The notes under the pieces: model-generated
The model's database searches: none
The model's input: the letters and a program-made list of their open reading frames with translations, nothing else
Told to the model about the DNA's origin: nothing
Made by a program: the position numbers and the translations under genes
In this document: positions 1 to 8,872 of the stretch, piece by piece
How positions within the stretch are numbered: position 1 is the stretch's first letter
Layout: each line of letters begins with the position of its first letter
Assembly: GCA_030429565.1 (NCBI GenBank)
Contig: JAUIFE010000005.1
Coordinates: 124,001 to 188,000, forward strand
Source of the DNA: Holophagae bacterium
GTDB lineage: Bacteria > Acidobacteriota > Holophagae > Acanthopleuribacterales > Acanthopleuribacteraceae
Reading direction: 5' to 3'
Length of the DNA: 64,000 nucleotides

Positions 1-401
1 TTGGGCACGTCAAACACGAGGAAGTCATCGCCGGAAGCCACGTGTTCCTCGTAAGGGCGGAAGGGGAACATCTTGCGGTAGCGGCCGACGACGTCGCCGT
101 CGGGGTTGATGACGGGGATGGTGTTGTAGATTTTTCCGTCTTTTTTCTCGTACATGCTGCCGGGAATCAGCCAAATCTTGTGCTTGCGCGCCATGTCGCG
201 AAACGCATTTTCGGTGGGACCGGGCATGGGTTCGGCTTTTGATAGGAAAAAGCCGTGGACGGCCAATTCGCTGAACATCACCATTTCCACCCAGGGAAAG
301 GTCGACAACAACACATCCAGCCGCGAGCGCAGTGCTTCGAGGTTGGAATGGACGGCGGACAGGTACATCTGAACGCCGGCAACGGCAAAACGGCGGGTCA
401 A
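1..401 (-). CDS. Carbon-nitrogen hydrolase (nitrilase superfamily), 3' end outside the window
   Basis: Only the first 133 residues are present; the gene runs off the left edge. The start is read as TTG at 401 because an AAGGAG box lies a few bases upstream and no ATG fits as well. The visible part has the nitrilase-fold start (FAVAGVQMYL), the catalytic Glu context FSELAVHG and the catalytic Lys context RYRKMFPF; the Cys of the Glu-Lys-Cys triad would lie beyond the edge. These enzymes hydrolyse amides or nitriles. Directly upstream lie genes for GABA transamination and succinate semialdehyde oxidation, with about 50 bases between, so a role in releasing a GABA-pathway amine or amide is plausible but the substrate cannot be read from this fragment. 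Confidence 0.85.
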   Translation of the reverse strand, partial: MTRRFAVAGVQMYLSAVHSNLEALRSRLDVLLSTFPWVEMVMFSELAVHGFFLSKAEPMPGPTENAFRDMARKHKIWLIPGSMYEKKDGKIYNTIPVINPDGDVVGRYRKMFPFRPYEEHVASGDDFLVFDVP

Positions 402-452
402 AGCAGACTCCTTTGCAAGGGGACCGCCGAGGCGGTCGTGCGTTGGGTGGAA

Positions 453-1751
453 TTAGAGACTTTCGGCGAGGGCGTCGGCCAGAATGTCGAGGCCGCGGTA
501 GAGGGTGGCGTCGTCGATGGTCAACGGCACCAGCAAGCGAATGATGTTTTTGTAGGTGCCGGCGGGAATGACCAACAAACCGTTGGCCCAGCAGCTTTTT
601 AAGATGGCGGCACAGCGTTCGGCGTCAGGTTGGTGGGGATCGCCGTTGTGGACCAGTTCCATGGCCCGCATGGCCCCCATGCCGCGCACGTCGCCGACGA
701 CTTGTGGGTACTTGGCCTTCCACGCGGTGAAACGTTCACCGATGACTGTGCCCACCCGTTCGGCTTTGGCGCACAAATCCTCATCTTTCATCAGTTGAAT
801 GGTGGCGCGGGCGGCGGCACAGGTGACCGGGTTGCCGGGATAGGTGCCGCCAATGGTCCCCGGCGCGGCTTTGTCCATCACGGCGGCACGGCCGATTACG
901 GCGCCGATGGGCATGCCCGAACCCAGGGCTTTGGCCCAAGTGGAAATGTCGGGCACGACGCCGGCGTGTTCGTAACAGGCCCAGCGGCCGGTGCGACAAA
1001 AACCGGTTTGCACTTCGTCGAGAATCAGGACAATGCCGTGCTCGTCGCAAATCTGGCGCAGGCCCTGTAAATAGGCGGGTGGGGCGACGACAAAACCGCC
1101 TTCACCGAGGATCGGTTCAATAATAATGGCGGCGACTTCGTCGGCGGGGACCATGGTCAGGAAGGCGTCTTTGAGCCGGCGCAGCTCGCGTTCAACAAAG
1201 GCGTCGTGGCTGAGGCCGTCGCCCTGATGGTAGAAGTCGGGGTAGGGCAAGCGGTAGACGCCGCCGGCCATGGGACCGCACCAGTGTTTGTAACTGACCT
1301 TGGAGGTCAACGCCATGCCCATCATGGTGCGTCCGTGAAAGGCGCCGGTATAACAGATCACGCCGGAGCGGCGCGTGGCTTGGCGCGCAATTTTGATCGC
1401 GTTTTCGACCGACTCGGCGCCGGTGGTGGTGAGCATGACCTTGGTTTGTTCGCCGTGGGGGAACAGGTCGACCAAGTCCTCGGCGAGGGCGACGTAGGGT
1501 TCGTAAGTAGCGACCATAAAACAGGTGTGAATCAGTTGGCGTGCTTGGTTTTCAATCGCGGCGACAACGGGTTCGGGACAATGCCCGGCCGATGTGACGC
1601 CGATACCGGTGGCGAAATCGATGAGGTCACGGCCGTCCATGTCCTTCATCATAAAATCTTTGCCGGAGGCGGCCGTCAGCGGCGTTACCATCCCCAAGCC
1701 GTTGGCGATGACGGCGCGGCGGCGCTTAATCAGCTCGTCGGAAACAGTCAT
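453..1751 (-). CDS. gabT: 4-aminobutyrate aminotransferase (class III, PLP-dependent)
   Basis: 432 residues. Transfers the amino group of GABA (or a similar omega-amine) to 2-oxoglutarate, giving succinate semialdehyde. Class III landmarks are present: the Gly-rich TTTGAESVENA segment, the PLP-binding Asp in LDEVQTGFCRTG, and the Schiff-base Lys in STWAKALGSG. An upstream in-frame extension to 1781 exists, but ATG at 1751 has a GAGG-type ribosome-binding site about 6 bases ahead, and the protein starting MTVSDELIKRR aligns with the usual GabT start. It sits 17 bases downstream of the aldehyde dehydrogenase gene, whose product is the next enzyme in the pathway. Related omega-transaminases cannot be excluded. 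Confidence 0.9.
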   Translation of the reverse strand: MTVSDELIKRRRAVIANGLGMVTPLTAASGKDFMMKDMDGRDLIDFATGIGVTSAGHCPEPVVAAIENQARQLIHTCFMVATYEPYVALAEDLVDLFPHGEQTKVMLTTTGAESVENAIKIARQATRRSGVICYTGAFHGRTMMGMALTSKVSYKHWCGPMAGGVYRLPYPDFYHQGDGLSHDAFVERELRRLKDAFLTMVPADEVAAIIIEPILGEGGFVVAPPAYLQGLRQICDEHGIVLILDEVQTGFCRTGRWACYEHAGVVPDISTWAKALGSGMPIGAVIGRAAVMDKAAPGTIGGTYPGNPVTCAAARATIQLMKDEDLCAKAERVGTVIGERFTAWKAKYPQVVGDVRGMGAMRAMELVHNGDPHQPDAERCAAILKSCWANGLLVIPAGTYKNIIRLLVPLTIDDATLYRGLDILADALAESL

Positions 1752-1768
1752 GGTGTACCTCGTTGGGT

Positions 1769-3136
1769 TCAGTCGACCCAAATGGTTTTAACGTTTACAA
1801 ATTCTCGGATGCCGAAGATCGAAAGTTCGCGGCCGTAGCCGGAGTCTTTGATCCCGCCAAAGGGCAGGCGGGGATCGGAGCGGACAAACGAATTGACGAA
1901 ACAGGCGCCGACATTGAGTTCTTTGGTGGCGATGTGTTCGCCACGCGCGCGGTCGGCGGTGAAAACAGCGGCGCCCAAACCGTAATTGCTTTGGTTGGCT
2001 AGGGCAATCGCTTCGGCTTCGTCCTTGGCGGTGATCACGGCCGCAACCGGGCCGAACAGTTCTTCATGAAAGGCGGGCGCTTCCAGGGGGACGTCACCTA
2101 AAAGCGTCGGCGGGTAAAAGCAGCCGGGTCCCGGCGGCATGGTGCCACCGAGCAGGAGTTTCGCGCCGGCGGCGATGCTGTCGCTCACCTGGCGATGCAA
2201 CTCGTCGCGCAGGTCGCGGCGTGCCATGGGACCGATGTCGAAACGGCCGCCGAGTGGGTTGCCGTAACTTTTGCTTTTGAGCAGTTCCATCACAGCTTCA
2301 GTGAACGGCTCAGCCACGGCGGCGACTGCAATAAAGCGTTTGGCGGCGATGCAGCTTTGGCCGCTGTTAATCAAACGCGAGGTGACGCAGGCTTGGGCGG
2401 CTTTTTGCAGGTCGGCGTCCTCGAGAATTAAGTAGGGATCGCTGCCGCCCAGTTCCAAAACAACCTTTTTCAAGTGGCGGCCGGCGGTTTCGGCGACGGC
2501 ACGGCCGGCGCGGGTGCTGCCGGTTAAGGTGACGGCTTTAACGGCGGGTTGGGCGATCATGTCGGCGACCACATCCAGGTCAGCGATCAATAGCGAAAAT
2601 AAGTCGGGTGGGAAGCCGGCTTCTTTCACCAGGCGCGTCATGAGTTCGGCACAGCCGGTAACATTGGGCGCGTGCTTGAGCAGAACGGTGTTGCCGGCCA
2701 TGAGTGCCGGAGCGGCAAAGCGAAACACCTGCCAAAAGGGAAAGTTCCACGGCATGATGGCCAGCACGACACCGAGCGGTTCGAAGGCGACCAGGCTTTT
2801 GCCGGCTTCGGTGGGGAAGGGTTGCGGCGCCAAGAATTTCGGCCCTTTTTCGGCGAAATACTCGCAGACCCAGGCACATTTCTCCATTTCGGATTGGCCT
2901 TCGTGCAACGGCTTGCCCATTTCAATCGCCATCAGACGTGCGCCCTCGTCGGCGTTTTCACGTAACAGGCGGGCCAAGCGCGTCAAGCCGGCGGTGCGTT
3001 GTTCGAAAGGAGAGCGGGCCCAGTCGCGTTGGGCCAGGTCCAATTTGTCCAGGATTTCTCGAGCTTGGGTTTGATTGAGGGTCGGGTATTCGGCGATGAC
3101 TTCGTCAGTGGCCGGGTTAATCGATACAAATGCCAA
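1769..3136 (-). CDS. sad: NAD(P)-dependent succinate-semialdehyde dehydrogenase, Sad/YneI type
   Basis: 455 residues, the shorter aldehyde dehydrogenase length typical of Sad/YneI rather than GabD (about 480). Oxidises succinate semialdehyde to succinate. The N-terminal SINPATDEVIAEYP, the IMPWNFPFWQVFR loop, the Glu-containing VLELGGSDPYLIL, the catalytic Cys in SGQSCIAAKRF and the C-terminal FGGIKDSGYGRELS closely follow the E. coli Sad pattern as I remember it. With the downstream aminotransferase it forms a GABA-to-succinate module on one minus-strand transcript. A purine-rich GGAGG box precedes the ATG. Confidence 0.9.
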   Translation of the reverse strand: MAFVSINPATDEVIAEYPTLNQTQAREILDKLDLAQRDWARSPFEQRTAGLTRLARLLRENADEGARLMAIEMGKPLHEGQSEMEKCAWVCEYFAEKGPKFLAPQPFPTEAGKSLVAFEPLGVVLAIMPWNFPFWQVFRFAAPALMAGNTVLLKHAPNVTGCAELMTRLVKEAGFPPDLFSLLIADLDVVADMIAQPAVKAVTLTGSTRAGRAVAETAGRHLKKVVLELGGSDPYLILEDADLQKAAQACVTSRLINSGQSCIAAKRFIAVAAVAEPFTEAVMELLKSKSYGNPLGGRFDIGPMARRDLRDELHRQVSDSIAAGAKLLLGGTMPPGPGCFYPPTLLGDVPLEAPAFHEELFGPVAAVITAKDEAEAIALANQSNYGLGAAVFTADRARGEHIATKELNVGACFVNSFVRSDPRLPFGGIKDSGYGRELSIFGIREFVNVKTIWVD

Positions 3137-3865
3137 TGAAGACCTCCGTGTGCAACCCAGGTTCGTCGTGGAAAAGGGGTACAGGAATCCCAGAAACAGG
3201 GCAAAAACAAAGCAGTGGATCGAGGTCGTTCGAACCTGGTTTTAAAGAATTTTATTCAGCATAGCATAGGTTTTAAAATCTTGTTCAAGCAGAAGAACGT
3301 GTTTGTGTTTTGCCGTGGGGCGAAGACGGGACATACTAGTGCTCTTGTGTAAGAATTTGATGATAATAGGTTTGTGGCGTGTTGCTGCGCGATATTGTTG
3401 CGCCACTCGGTGGTGCCCGAAACCGATCGGGTCACAGCCGCCCTGGAATTTTGACGGCTACCTCTCTGGCGGCTGACGGTCTCGTGGCCGGCCGAGTCGG
3501 GGCGGTGTTCCAAAAGAAAACCTAAAAAAGACGATGTGGGGAAAGTGGCGCGCAGCCGGCGGTGGCAATGAGGATTGTTGGAGACCGCTGCCGCCGAGAA
3601 GACGCGTTTAAGCCGTTGCGGGTGATCGCGGTTTTTGGGATCACCCCATCAAAGATTGTGTGGAAAAAATCGCAATGGAAGTCGCCCGACAAGCTGGTGT
3701 AGCGGCTGCAAACAAGCAACCGTTCAATTCACCAAGTCACGGGTCTGGCCGGTTTTGGGTGAGTTGTGGTGCTGGAAAAAAGAACGGCGCGGATGCCCGC
3801 CACCGATGGGGTGGGGACGGCATCGCGCCGTTCAAGGGAAGGAGACGGGAGGAAACACCCGGGCG
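3137..3865. other. Intergenic region, mostly featureless
   Basis: About 730 bases between the ceramidase stop and the dehydrogenase start, both minus strand. The left end holds the ceramidase terminator (3776-3833). The part next to the dehydrogenase presumably carries its promoter, but I could not pick out a convincing pair of boxes. Open frames here are short, lack ribosome-binding sites and resemble nothing known. Confidence 0.6.
3776..3833 (-). terminator. Strong Rho-independent terminator of the ceramidase gene
   Basis: Read on the minus strand, a 15-bp stem with a single bulge (arms 3833-3819 and 3797-3782, core GAACGGCGCG) is followed by six T residues at 3781-3776. It lies 33 bases past the ceramidase stop codon. 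Confidence 0.9.
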
Positions 3866-5887
3866 CTACTGCACCTCGAAGCTGCGCGAGGTGCCGCTCA
3901 GCGGATAAATACGGCCGTTCCAGCCGTTTTTGTAATGGCCGTGGTGCACGATGCGGTAGGTGCCGCGCGGCGTGCTGTCATCAATGGTGAAAAAACACTG
4001 GGCCAACGAGGTGCCCCACACCGGGTCAACCCGTTTCCAGCGGTAAACCGTGTCCCAGTCTGCGTCGGTGTACAGCGTGACCCAACTGCCGTTTTGCCGG
4101 CGTTGTACCTCGAAGAAACTGCTTTCGGTGTTGAGGTTGTTGCGTGGGTGGCCGGTCCAGAAGTGAACTTCCACGGTGGCGCCGGTGCGGTAGCGGCTTG
4201 CGGGTTGCTTGTCGACATCGCCAAAGCTTTTGAAAATCGGCGTGTTGTCTAAGACGACGCCTGGTTGGAAGCTCAACTGTTCGTCGCTTAGGTCGCGCGG
4301 GGTCGGTCCGGCTTCCACCGGTTGATTGTTGCGCATGGCCGTCGCCAGCGCCGCCAGTTCTTGTTGATAAGCGGGTAAGGTCCACTTGCCGAACAGCGTT
4401 GAACCGCCTTCGTAGTTTTGCGCTTCGTACTCTTCCGGCGTGGTGCAGTAGTTGGCGTAGGCGCCGGATAAGGCGGCAATCACCACGTGGTCAACGCTGC
4501 CGCCCATGGCTTCTTTCACGGTTTCGCGCACGCGGCGGCCCGCCATGGTTGTGATTTCAGTGGGCATGGCCACAATCGCCAAGCGACCGATGCGGTGGAT
4601 GCTGAGCGGTAAGACGTCCGGGGTCCAGGGATAGGGACGGGTTAAACCGGTCGGCAGCAAAATCGGTTTCGGCGCTTGGCATTGGCACAGTTCCTCGGTG
4701 GGTCGGGCCAGCATGCCGGTAATGGCGTCGATAAAAACATTGCTCTCCAACTGACCTTCATAGAACCAGTCGACCGGGCCGCGACCATCCTCGGTGCCTG
4801 CCGCCATCGCGTATCCGAACGAAGCGGCACAGGTCTGTTGTGACCCGGCACCGGTGAACTGGTCGGCGACGGTAACGCGGCTCATGTCGACATAGGTCTG
4901 GCGGAAGTCGACGCCGTGACCGAGGCTGTCCTGTGCATCGTGGAACAGGTCCCAGGCGGTTTCAAACTGCCGGTCTCCGATGATTTGCGTGTTGTCAAAC
5001 TCGTCGTTGGTGGGACCGGTGCCGTCGAGGTTGAGGTTGGGGGTGACGTCGCCGGAATTGGTTTGGGCAAAGGCGGCGACGAAGCCATTGTCGTTGCGAT
5101 AGTTGTTGCCCATAGCGCGTTCGAAACGATAGGCGGCGTAACCCTTGTTGTCACCGCTAATCAGCGCGTTGTGGCTGTTCATCGAAACGGGATGCACCGC
5201 AAACCAGTTCAAGGCGCCTACGGGCATGCCGTTCTGTTCGAAGCGCAGTAGCAACATGTTTTTGTCGGTATCCCCGTTGTAACGAGCGCGCTCCTCGGCC
5301 GGGTTGAATAAATACGCGTCGGCGGAACGGTTGACGCCGCCCCCTTCGACTTCGCCCTGGTGCAGCAGGATGTCGCCAGGCTGCACGTCGGCGTGGGCGC
5401 GTTCGATGGCGCGCACAATGCCGTCGACCGCGACTTGGTAGTTTTGATCAATGTAGCCATAGGTGGTTAAGTTGGGCGCGGCATAATGCGAGGCGCCGCC
5501 CGGCGCGGCATGGGTGTGGGTGGCGCTTAATATGAGGTTGCCGGCATGATAGAGCCCGCCAAACTTTTGTGCCAAACGCGCCAGCACGCCTTGTTGAATC
5601 GACTGAAAAATCATCGCTTGGTCGGCACTGACAAAAGCGACGCGGCGGCCGCTGTCGGGATCGACGACGATAAAAGCACGGGCGTACAGACGCAGGTGGA
5701 TGCCGCCGACGCGTTGCTCGGTACTGACGTAACCCATCATGCCGACCTCGGCGGCGGTGCCGGTGATATCGGCCATGCCGCGGCCAATCAGAAACGGGTT
5801 GTCGGCGGCGGTAACGCGCCCGCCAAGCAGGAACAATAGGCATAGCACGGCCCACCGCGCGGCGGCGCGCCCTTGTGGAACAAACAT
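3866..5887 (-). CDS. Neutral/alkaline (non-lysosomal) ceramidase, secreted
   Basis: 673 residues. Hydrolyses the amide bond of ceramide to sphingosine and fatty acid. ATG at 5887 is chosen over the longer frame (to 5986) because AAGGAGAG sits just upstream and the resulting N-terminus is a clear Sec signal peptide (hydrophobic WAVLCLLFLLGG, cleavage near VTAAD). The mature protein opens with the family start (IGRGMADITG), has MGYVSTEQRVGGIHLRLYAR, and carries the metal-site histidines in SATHTHAAPGG. Length and a C-terminal Ig-like domain fit the neutral ceramidase family. Its substrate is mainly eukaryotic, so a host-facing role (lipid scavenging or virulence) is plausible. Transcription ends at a strong hairpin. 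Confidence 0.92.
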   Translation of the reverse strand: MFVPQGRAAARWAVLCLLFLLGGRVTAADNPFLIGRGMADITGTAAEVGMMGYVSTEQRVGGIHLRLYARAFIVVDPDSGRRVAFVSADQAMIFQSIQQGVLARLAQKFGGLYHAGNLILSATHTHAAPGGASHYAAPNLTTYGYIDQNYQVAVDGIVRAIERAHADVQPGDILLHQGEVEGGGVNRSADAYLFNPAEERARYNGDTDKNMLLLRFEQNGMPVGALNWFAVHPVSMNSHNALISGDNKGYAAYRFERAMGNNYRNDNGFVAAFAQTNSGDVTPNLNLDGTGPTNDEFDNTQIIGDRQFETAWDLFHDAQDSLGHGVDFRQTYVDMSRVTVADQFTGAGSQQTCAASFGYAMAAGTEDGRGPVDWFYEGQLESNVFIDAITGMLARPTEELCQCQAPKPILLPTGLTRPYPWTPDVLPLSIHRIGRLAIVAMPTEITTMAGRRVRETVKEAMGGSVDHVVIAALSGAYANYCTTPEEYEAQNYEGGSTLFGKWTLPAYQQELAALATAMRNNQPVEAGPTPRDLSDEQLSFQPGVVLDNTPIFKSFGDVDKQPASRYRTGATVEVHFWTGHPRNNLNTESSFFEVQRRQNGSWVTLYTDADWDTVYRWKRVDPVWGTSLAQCFFTIDDSTPRGTYRIVHHGHYKNGWNGRIYPLSGTSRSFEVQ

Positions 5888-6743
5888 GGTTCTCTCCTTA
5901 TGTTTGGGAAACAGAACCCCAACCGGCGACCCCGTGCAAAGAAACCCAAGGAGAAGCAAACCGAGTTTGCGCAGTTGCCACGGCATCCAAATCGAGATGG
6001 GCCGAAATTGGCGTGTGGGGGTAGGCGAACGGCAAAAGACACGCCCGTCACGAGCGGTTTTGCCGGCAAAAACCGACTGAGGTGGACATTGTGTTTTGAG
6101 GTAGCAAGTCTACTTTACAAATTCTTTACGTGACAATCAATCACGTTTTGTTGCAAAGGTGACAGTTTGTTGTGTTTTCCATAAGACAACGAACCCAAAC
6201 AAGTGGTTAACGGCTTGAAAGTGTGGCATTTGAGACTGCGTCTCGGCGCTGCCTGGCGACGAATAAAGCCAGTTGACTGTGATCTGGGTCACATTGGGTT
6301 GGTGATGATTGACGCGGGCGGGACGGTGCAGGACGCGAACAATTAATGAGAGACAGCTTTGGGAATGAAAAAATACGTGGTGTAACCTGTTTGAAATAAG
6401 CAAGATGTCTTTGTGAATGAAAAATATATTTTTTTAGCGAAGGATCCTGGCGCCTGCTCACCACCTACGAGCAGATCGGGGATGACCTGACGAACGGGGC
6501 GGCCAACGTAGCGCTCCGGCGCTAGCACGATCTCGACGTCACCCGGTCCCAATAAACTTAAATAGAAACAAAGCAACGGTTTTGTCACGTCGCAATTCGG
6601 CACGACGCGGTTCTTGAAGTTGTCCACCTGTTTGGGGGGACCCCGCCTGCGTGACTGATCGAACGTGAACGCCCGCCACGGTCAGGGTTCTCGCGAGGGA
6701 ACACAACCTCGCCGTCGCCGTGGCGCGCCGCAAGGAGTGAGTC
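5888..6743. other. Divergent intergenic region with CRP-type site
   Basis: About 855 bases separate the ceramidase (minus) from the barrel protein (plus). It contains the CRP-type palindrome at 6278-6293 and an AT-rich stretch around 6340-6440. A short GC-rich minus frame near 6430-6545 has no ribosome-binding site and no recognisable relatives. No gene is called here. Confidence 0.6.
6278..6293. promoter_or_regulatory. CRP/FNR-family operator
   Basis: The sequence TGTGATCTGGGTCACA is a perfect TGTGA-N6-TCACA half-site pair, and its flank (ACATT) also fits the E. coli CRP consensus. It lies between divergent genes, 391 bases from the ceramidase start and 450 from the barrel-protein start, so either could be the target. 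No CRP-family regulator gene is in the window. Confidence 0.55.
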
Positions 6744-7472
6744 ATGAAATCATCAGTATGGGTTTTGAGCGCAGTGAAATGGGTGTTGTTGGGATGGATG
6801 ACGGCATGTGCCGCCACACAAACGCTGCAAGCGCAGGATGCGGACCCGCGTCCGACACAACCCTGGCAAAAAGAAGGTTGGTTGATTCGCGTGTATGGCG
6901 TCGGTGCTTACTCTGATGACGACAATGATGGTTTGTTCGATTGGGATACCGCCGGCGGTATCGGTGTTAACGGTGCCTACCGCGTCAACGACCGCTTTAG
7001 CGTGGAGCTGAGTACGGCAATAATGGGCGATACCGACGACGACTGGGACTGGCACTGGCACTACGACGACGATGGTGACTTTGTTTTCCACGATCCGCCC
7101 CATGACGACGATGACGACTTTTTTATGATTCCCAACATGCTGTCGTTTAACTTCCACCTGACCCCGAAATCACGGGTCGATCTGCACATCGGTCCCAGCA
7201 TTGGTTTTGTCCATTTCGGTGAGTTTGAACGCTACGAACACGATGGCGACGGTCACCACCACCATCACGACGACGACCATTGGCACCTGCGCAAAATCGA
7301 CAGCGAAACTGAAGCGGCTTTGGGCTGGAATATCGGCCTCGATATTCCGCTGGGTCGCTCGCAGAAGTGGGCCATTTACACCTCAATCCAGGGTTTTGCT
7401 ACCGACGCGGATCACGAGGCCTTCAACGATACCTGGCATATGGGTAAAGTCGGCGTTGGCTACAAGTTTTGA
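6744..7472 (+). CDS. OmpW-like outer-membrane barrel protein with Asp/His-rich loops
   Basis: 242 residues, preceded by AAGGAG. The N-terminus is a signal peptide (hydrophobic core about residues 8-24, cleavage probably after LQAQ). The body alternates short amphipathic strands typical of an 8-stranded barrel and ends in the outer-membrane signature GVGYKF with C-terminal Phe. Two extraordinary stretches stand out: about residues 96-126 (Asp with Trp and His) and about 165-182, with five consecutive His at 171-175 flanked by Asp. These would sit in surface or periplasmic loops and could bind divalent metals; that is an inference. Assignment to OmpW/porin-like families is by architecture only. 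Confidence 0.7.
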   Translation: MKSSVWVLSAVKWVLLGWMTACAATQTLQAQDADPRPTQPWQKEGWLIRVYGVGAYSDDDNDGLFDWDTAGGIGVNGAYRVNDRFSVELSTAIMGDTDDDWDWHWHYDDDGDFVFHDPPHDDDDDFFMIPNMLSFNFHLTPKSRVDLHIGPSIGFVHFGEFERYEHDGDGHHHHHDDDHWHLRKIDSETEAALGWNIGLDIPLGRSQKWAIYTSIQGFATDADHEAFNDTWHMGKVGVGYKF

Positions 7473-7500
7473 GTGAATGGGACGGAACCACCGGGATTGC

Positions 7501-7617
7501 GGTCTAAGGCCTAAAGGGTGCCAAAGCGCTGCCGCGCATCGCGCTCTTTAGGCGGGAGCCACCGTCGCAAACCCGTGTTCCAACCAGGGACCTTGCCCAC
7601 TTCGGTGGGCTTTTTTT
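7501..7617 (+). terminator. Structured 3' region ending in a Rho-independent terminator
   Basis: GCCCAC-TTCG-GTGGGC (7595-7610) followed by seven T (7611-7617) is a textbook terminator with a UUCG tetraloop. Upstream lies a second hairpin whose outer arms are GCCTAAAG (7509-7516) and CTTTAGGC (7546-7553), with inner GCGC pairing. The terminator serves the barrel-protein gene; the extra hairpin may stabilise the mRNA end or belong to a small RNA. Confidence 0.85.
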
Positions 7618-7696
7618 ATGCCTGATTCCGGGCTGGTCTGTTCGTTAAAGAATCAGACTAAAGAAGGAAGGAATGACGCCTCAAGGTAGGGTTTGT

Positions 7697-8872
7697 TTAA
7701 CCGCGTGCGTTTTCCAGCCGGCCCAGCAGGCCTTTGGTTTCGGCCCAAAACTTATCCCAGGACAATCGCTCTTCTTCTTCGTAACGGTCAAGCGCGTCTG
7801 GATTGCGGACGGGTTGCCACACCGAGGCGTTGAGCATGTGGTTGAGCAGGCGCGAGAGTTGGCGTGCGCGACGGCGGCCTTCGGCAAATTCGATATTGGC
7901 CTTCTCGCGTTCTTCCTTGAGTAAGTTAAGCGCTTGTTCGCGCCAGATGCGCGCCAATTCACAGTTGGGATTGTCCGCTTCTTGCACGCAGGCTTCGCTT
8001 GATTTCACCGCGAGATAGGCGGCGGCGTAAACCTCACTCCAGGAGCCAAACAAACGCGAAACGCGGGCGCGCATGCGCTGCGGTAACGGGTTGCGTGGCA
8101 CTTGGGCACGCAGTTCAACACTGCGTTCGGCTTGCTCTTCAAACGACAGATCGGCGTGTTTATCAAAGAAGGACACAAGCTCGCGGTGGAAAAACGGTCG
8201 CGAGAAACCCCAGTAGTGGTGAACGATGTCGCCCGACATGTTGAGTTCGGTGCAAGTGCGCAGCACTTCACCCATGGCGTACTGTTCGACGTTAAAGATC
8301 TGGGTCGGGGCGTAGAGTTCGTCGATCAACCACAAGGCGCGATCGATCAGGATGCGGTCGTCGGGATGGATGCCGACGACGCCGGAGTTAACCATGATTG
8401 AATCGGGCTGAATGACGTAGGTGTCGCCGTTGGGGTCGACGAGTTCGCGGCCGACGGCGTAATCGGCGAGCGGCTTGTGTTTTTCAACCAAGAGGCCTTC
8501 GGGCAAGTGCATCACGGAAATGCCAGGTGCGACGCGGGTAAACAGCAGGCTGGGGGAGGCGACGAAGTAGGTGTCGGTATCGATGAAGGCACAGGGCAAT
8601 TGGTAGTGATCGACCACCTCGGCCAGGAGTCGGTTCTTAGAGCGGTGGAAGTAGTTGGCAGACCCTGCCCAATCTTTTAATTTGCTTTGGTCGAAAGGAT
8701 AAACCTCGACCGGCCAATCGGCGACCATTTGTGGCTGATCGGTTGCGACGACAATTTTGACGTCGGGGTTGGCTTCCTGATTTAAAAAGGAAACTGCTGA
8801 GAGGACGCTGAATTTGAGCTCGCGCCAATAGGCATCGGTGCCGCCGTACACCAGGTAGAGCAACATGTTCAC
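7697..8872 (-). CDS. Putative glycosyltransferase (GT-A-like, DXD motif)
   Basis: 391 residues; start is GTG at 8872 with TGGAG eight bases upstream. The N-terminal part reads as a Rossmann-like nucleotide-sugar fold: a beta strand MLLYLVYGG, a KIVVATDQP strand, the metal-binding candidate AFIDTDTYF (D-T-D), and VNSGVVGIH resembling the acceptor-side motif of GT-A enzymes. The C-terminal 150 residues are Arg/Glu-rich helix. There is no signal peptide, so it should be cytoplasmic. It is transcribed away from the polysaccharide genes to its right but is probably part of the same surface-glycan function. No specific family could be named with certainty. Confidence 0.55.
   Translation of the reverse strand: MNMLLYLVYGGTDAYWRELKFSVLSAVSFLNQEANPDVKIVVATDQPQMVADWPVEVYPFDQSKLKDWAGSANYFHRSKNRLLAEVVDHYQLPCAFIDTDTYFVASPSLLFTRVAPGISVMHLPEGLLVEKHKPLADYAVGRELVDPNGDTYVIQPDSIMVNSGVVGIHPDDRILIDRALWLIDELYAPTQIFNVEQYAMGEVLRTCTELNMSGDIVHHYWGFSRPFFHRELVSFFDKHADLSFEEQAERSVELRAQVPRNPLPQRMRARVSRLFGSWSEVYAAAYLAVKSSEACVQEADNPNCELARIWREQALNLLKEEREKANIEFAEGRRRARQLSRLLNHMLNASVWQPVRNPDALDRYEEEERLSWDKFWAETKGLLGRLENARG

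Noticed and set aside
6343..6627. 94-codon minus frame with a protein-like GC-rich segment
   Set aside because: No ribosome-binding site, only about 40 residues look protein-like, no recognisable family; may be a remnant but cannot be shown.
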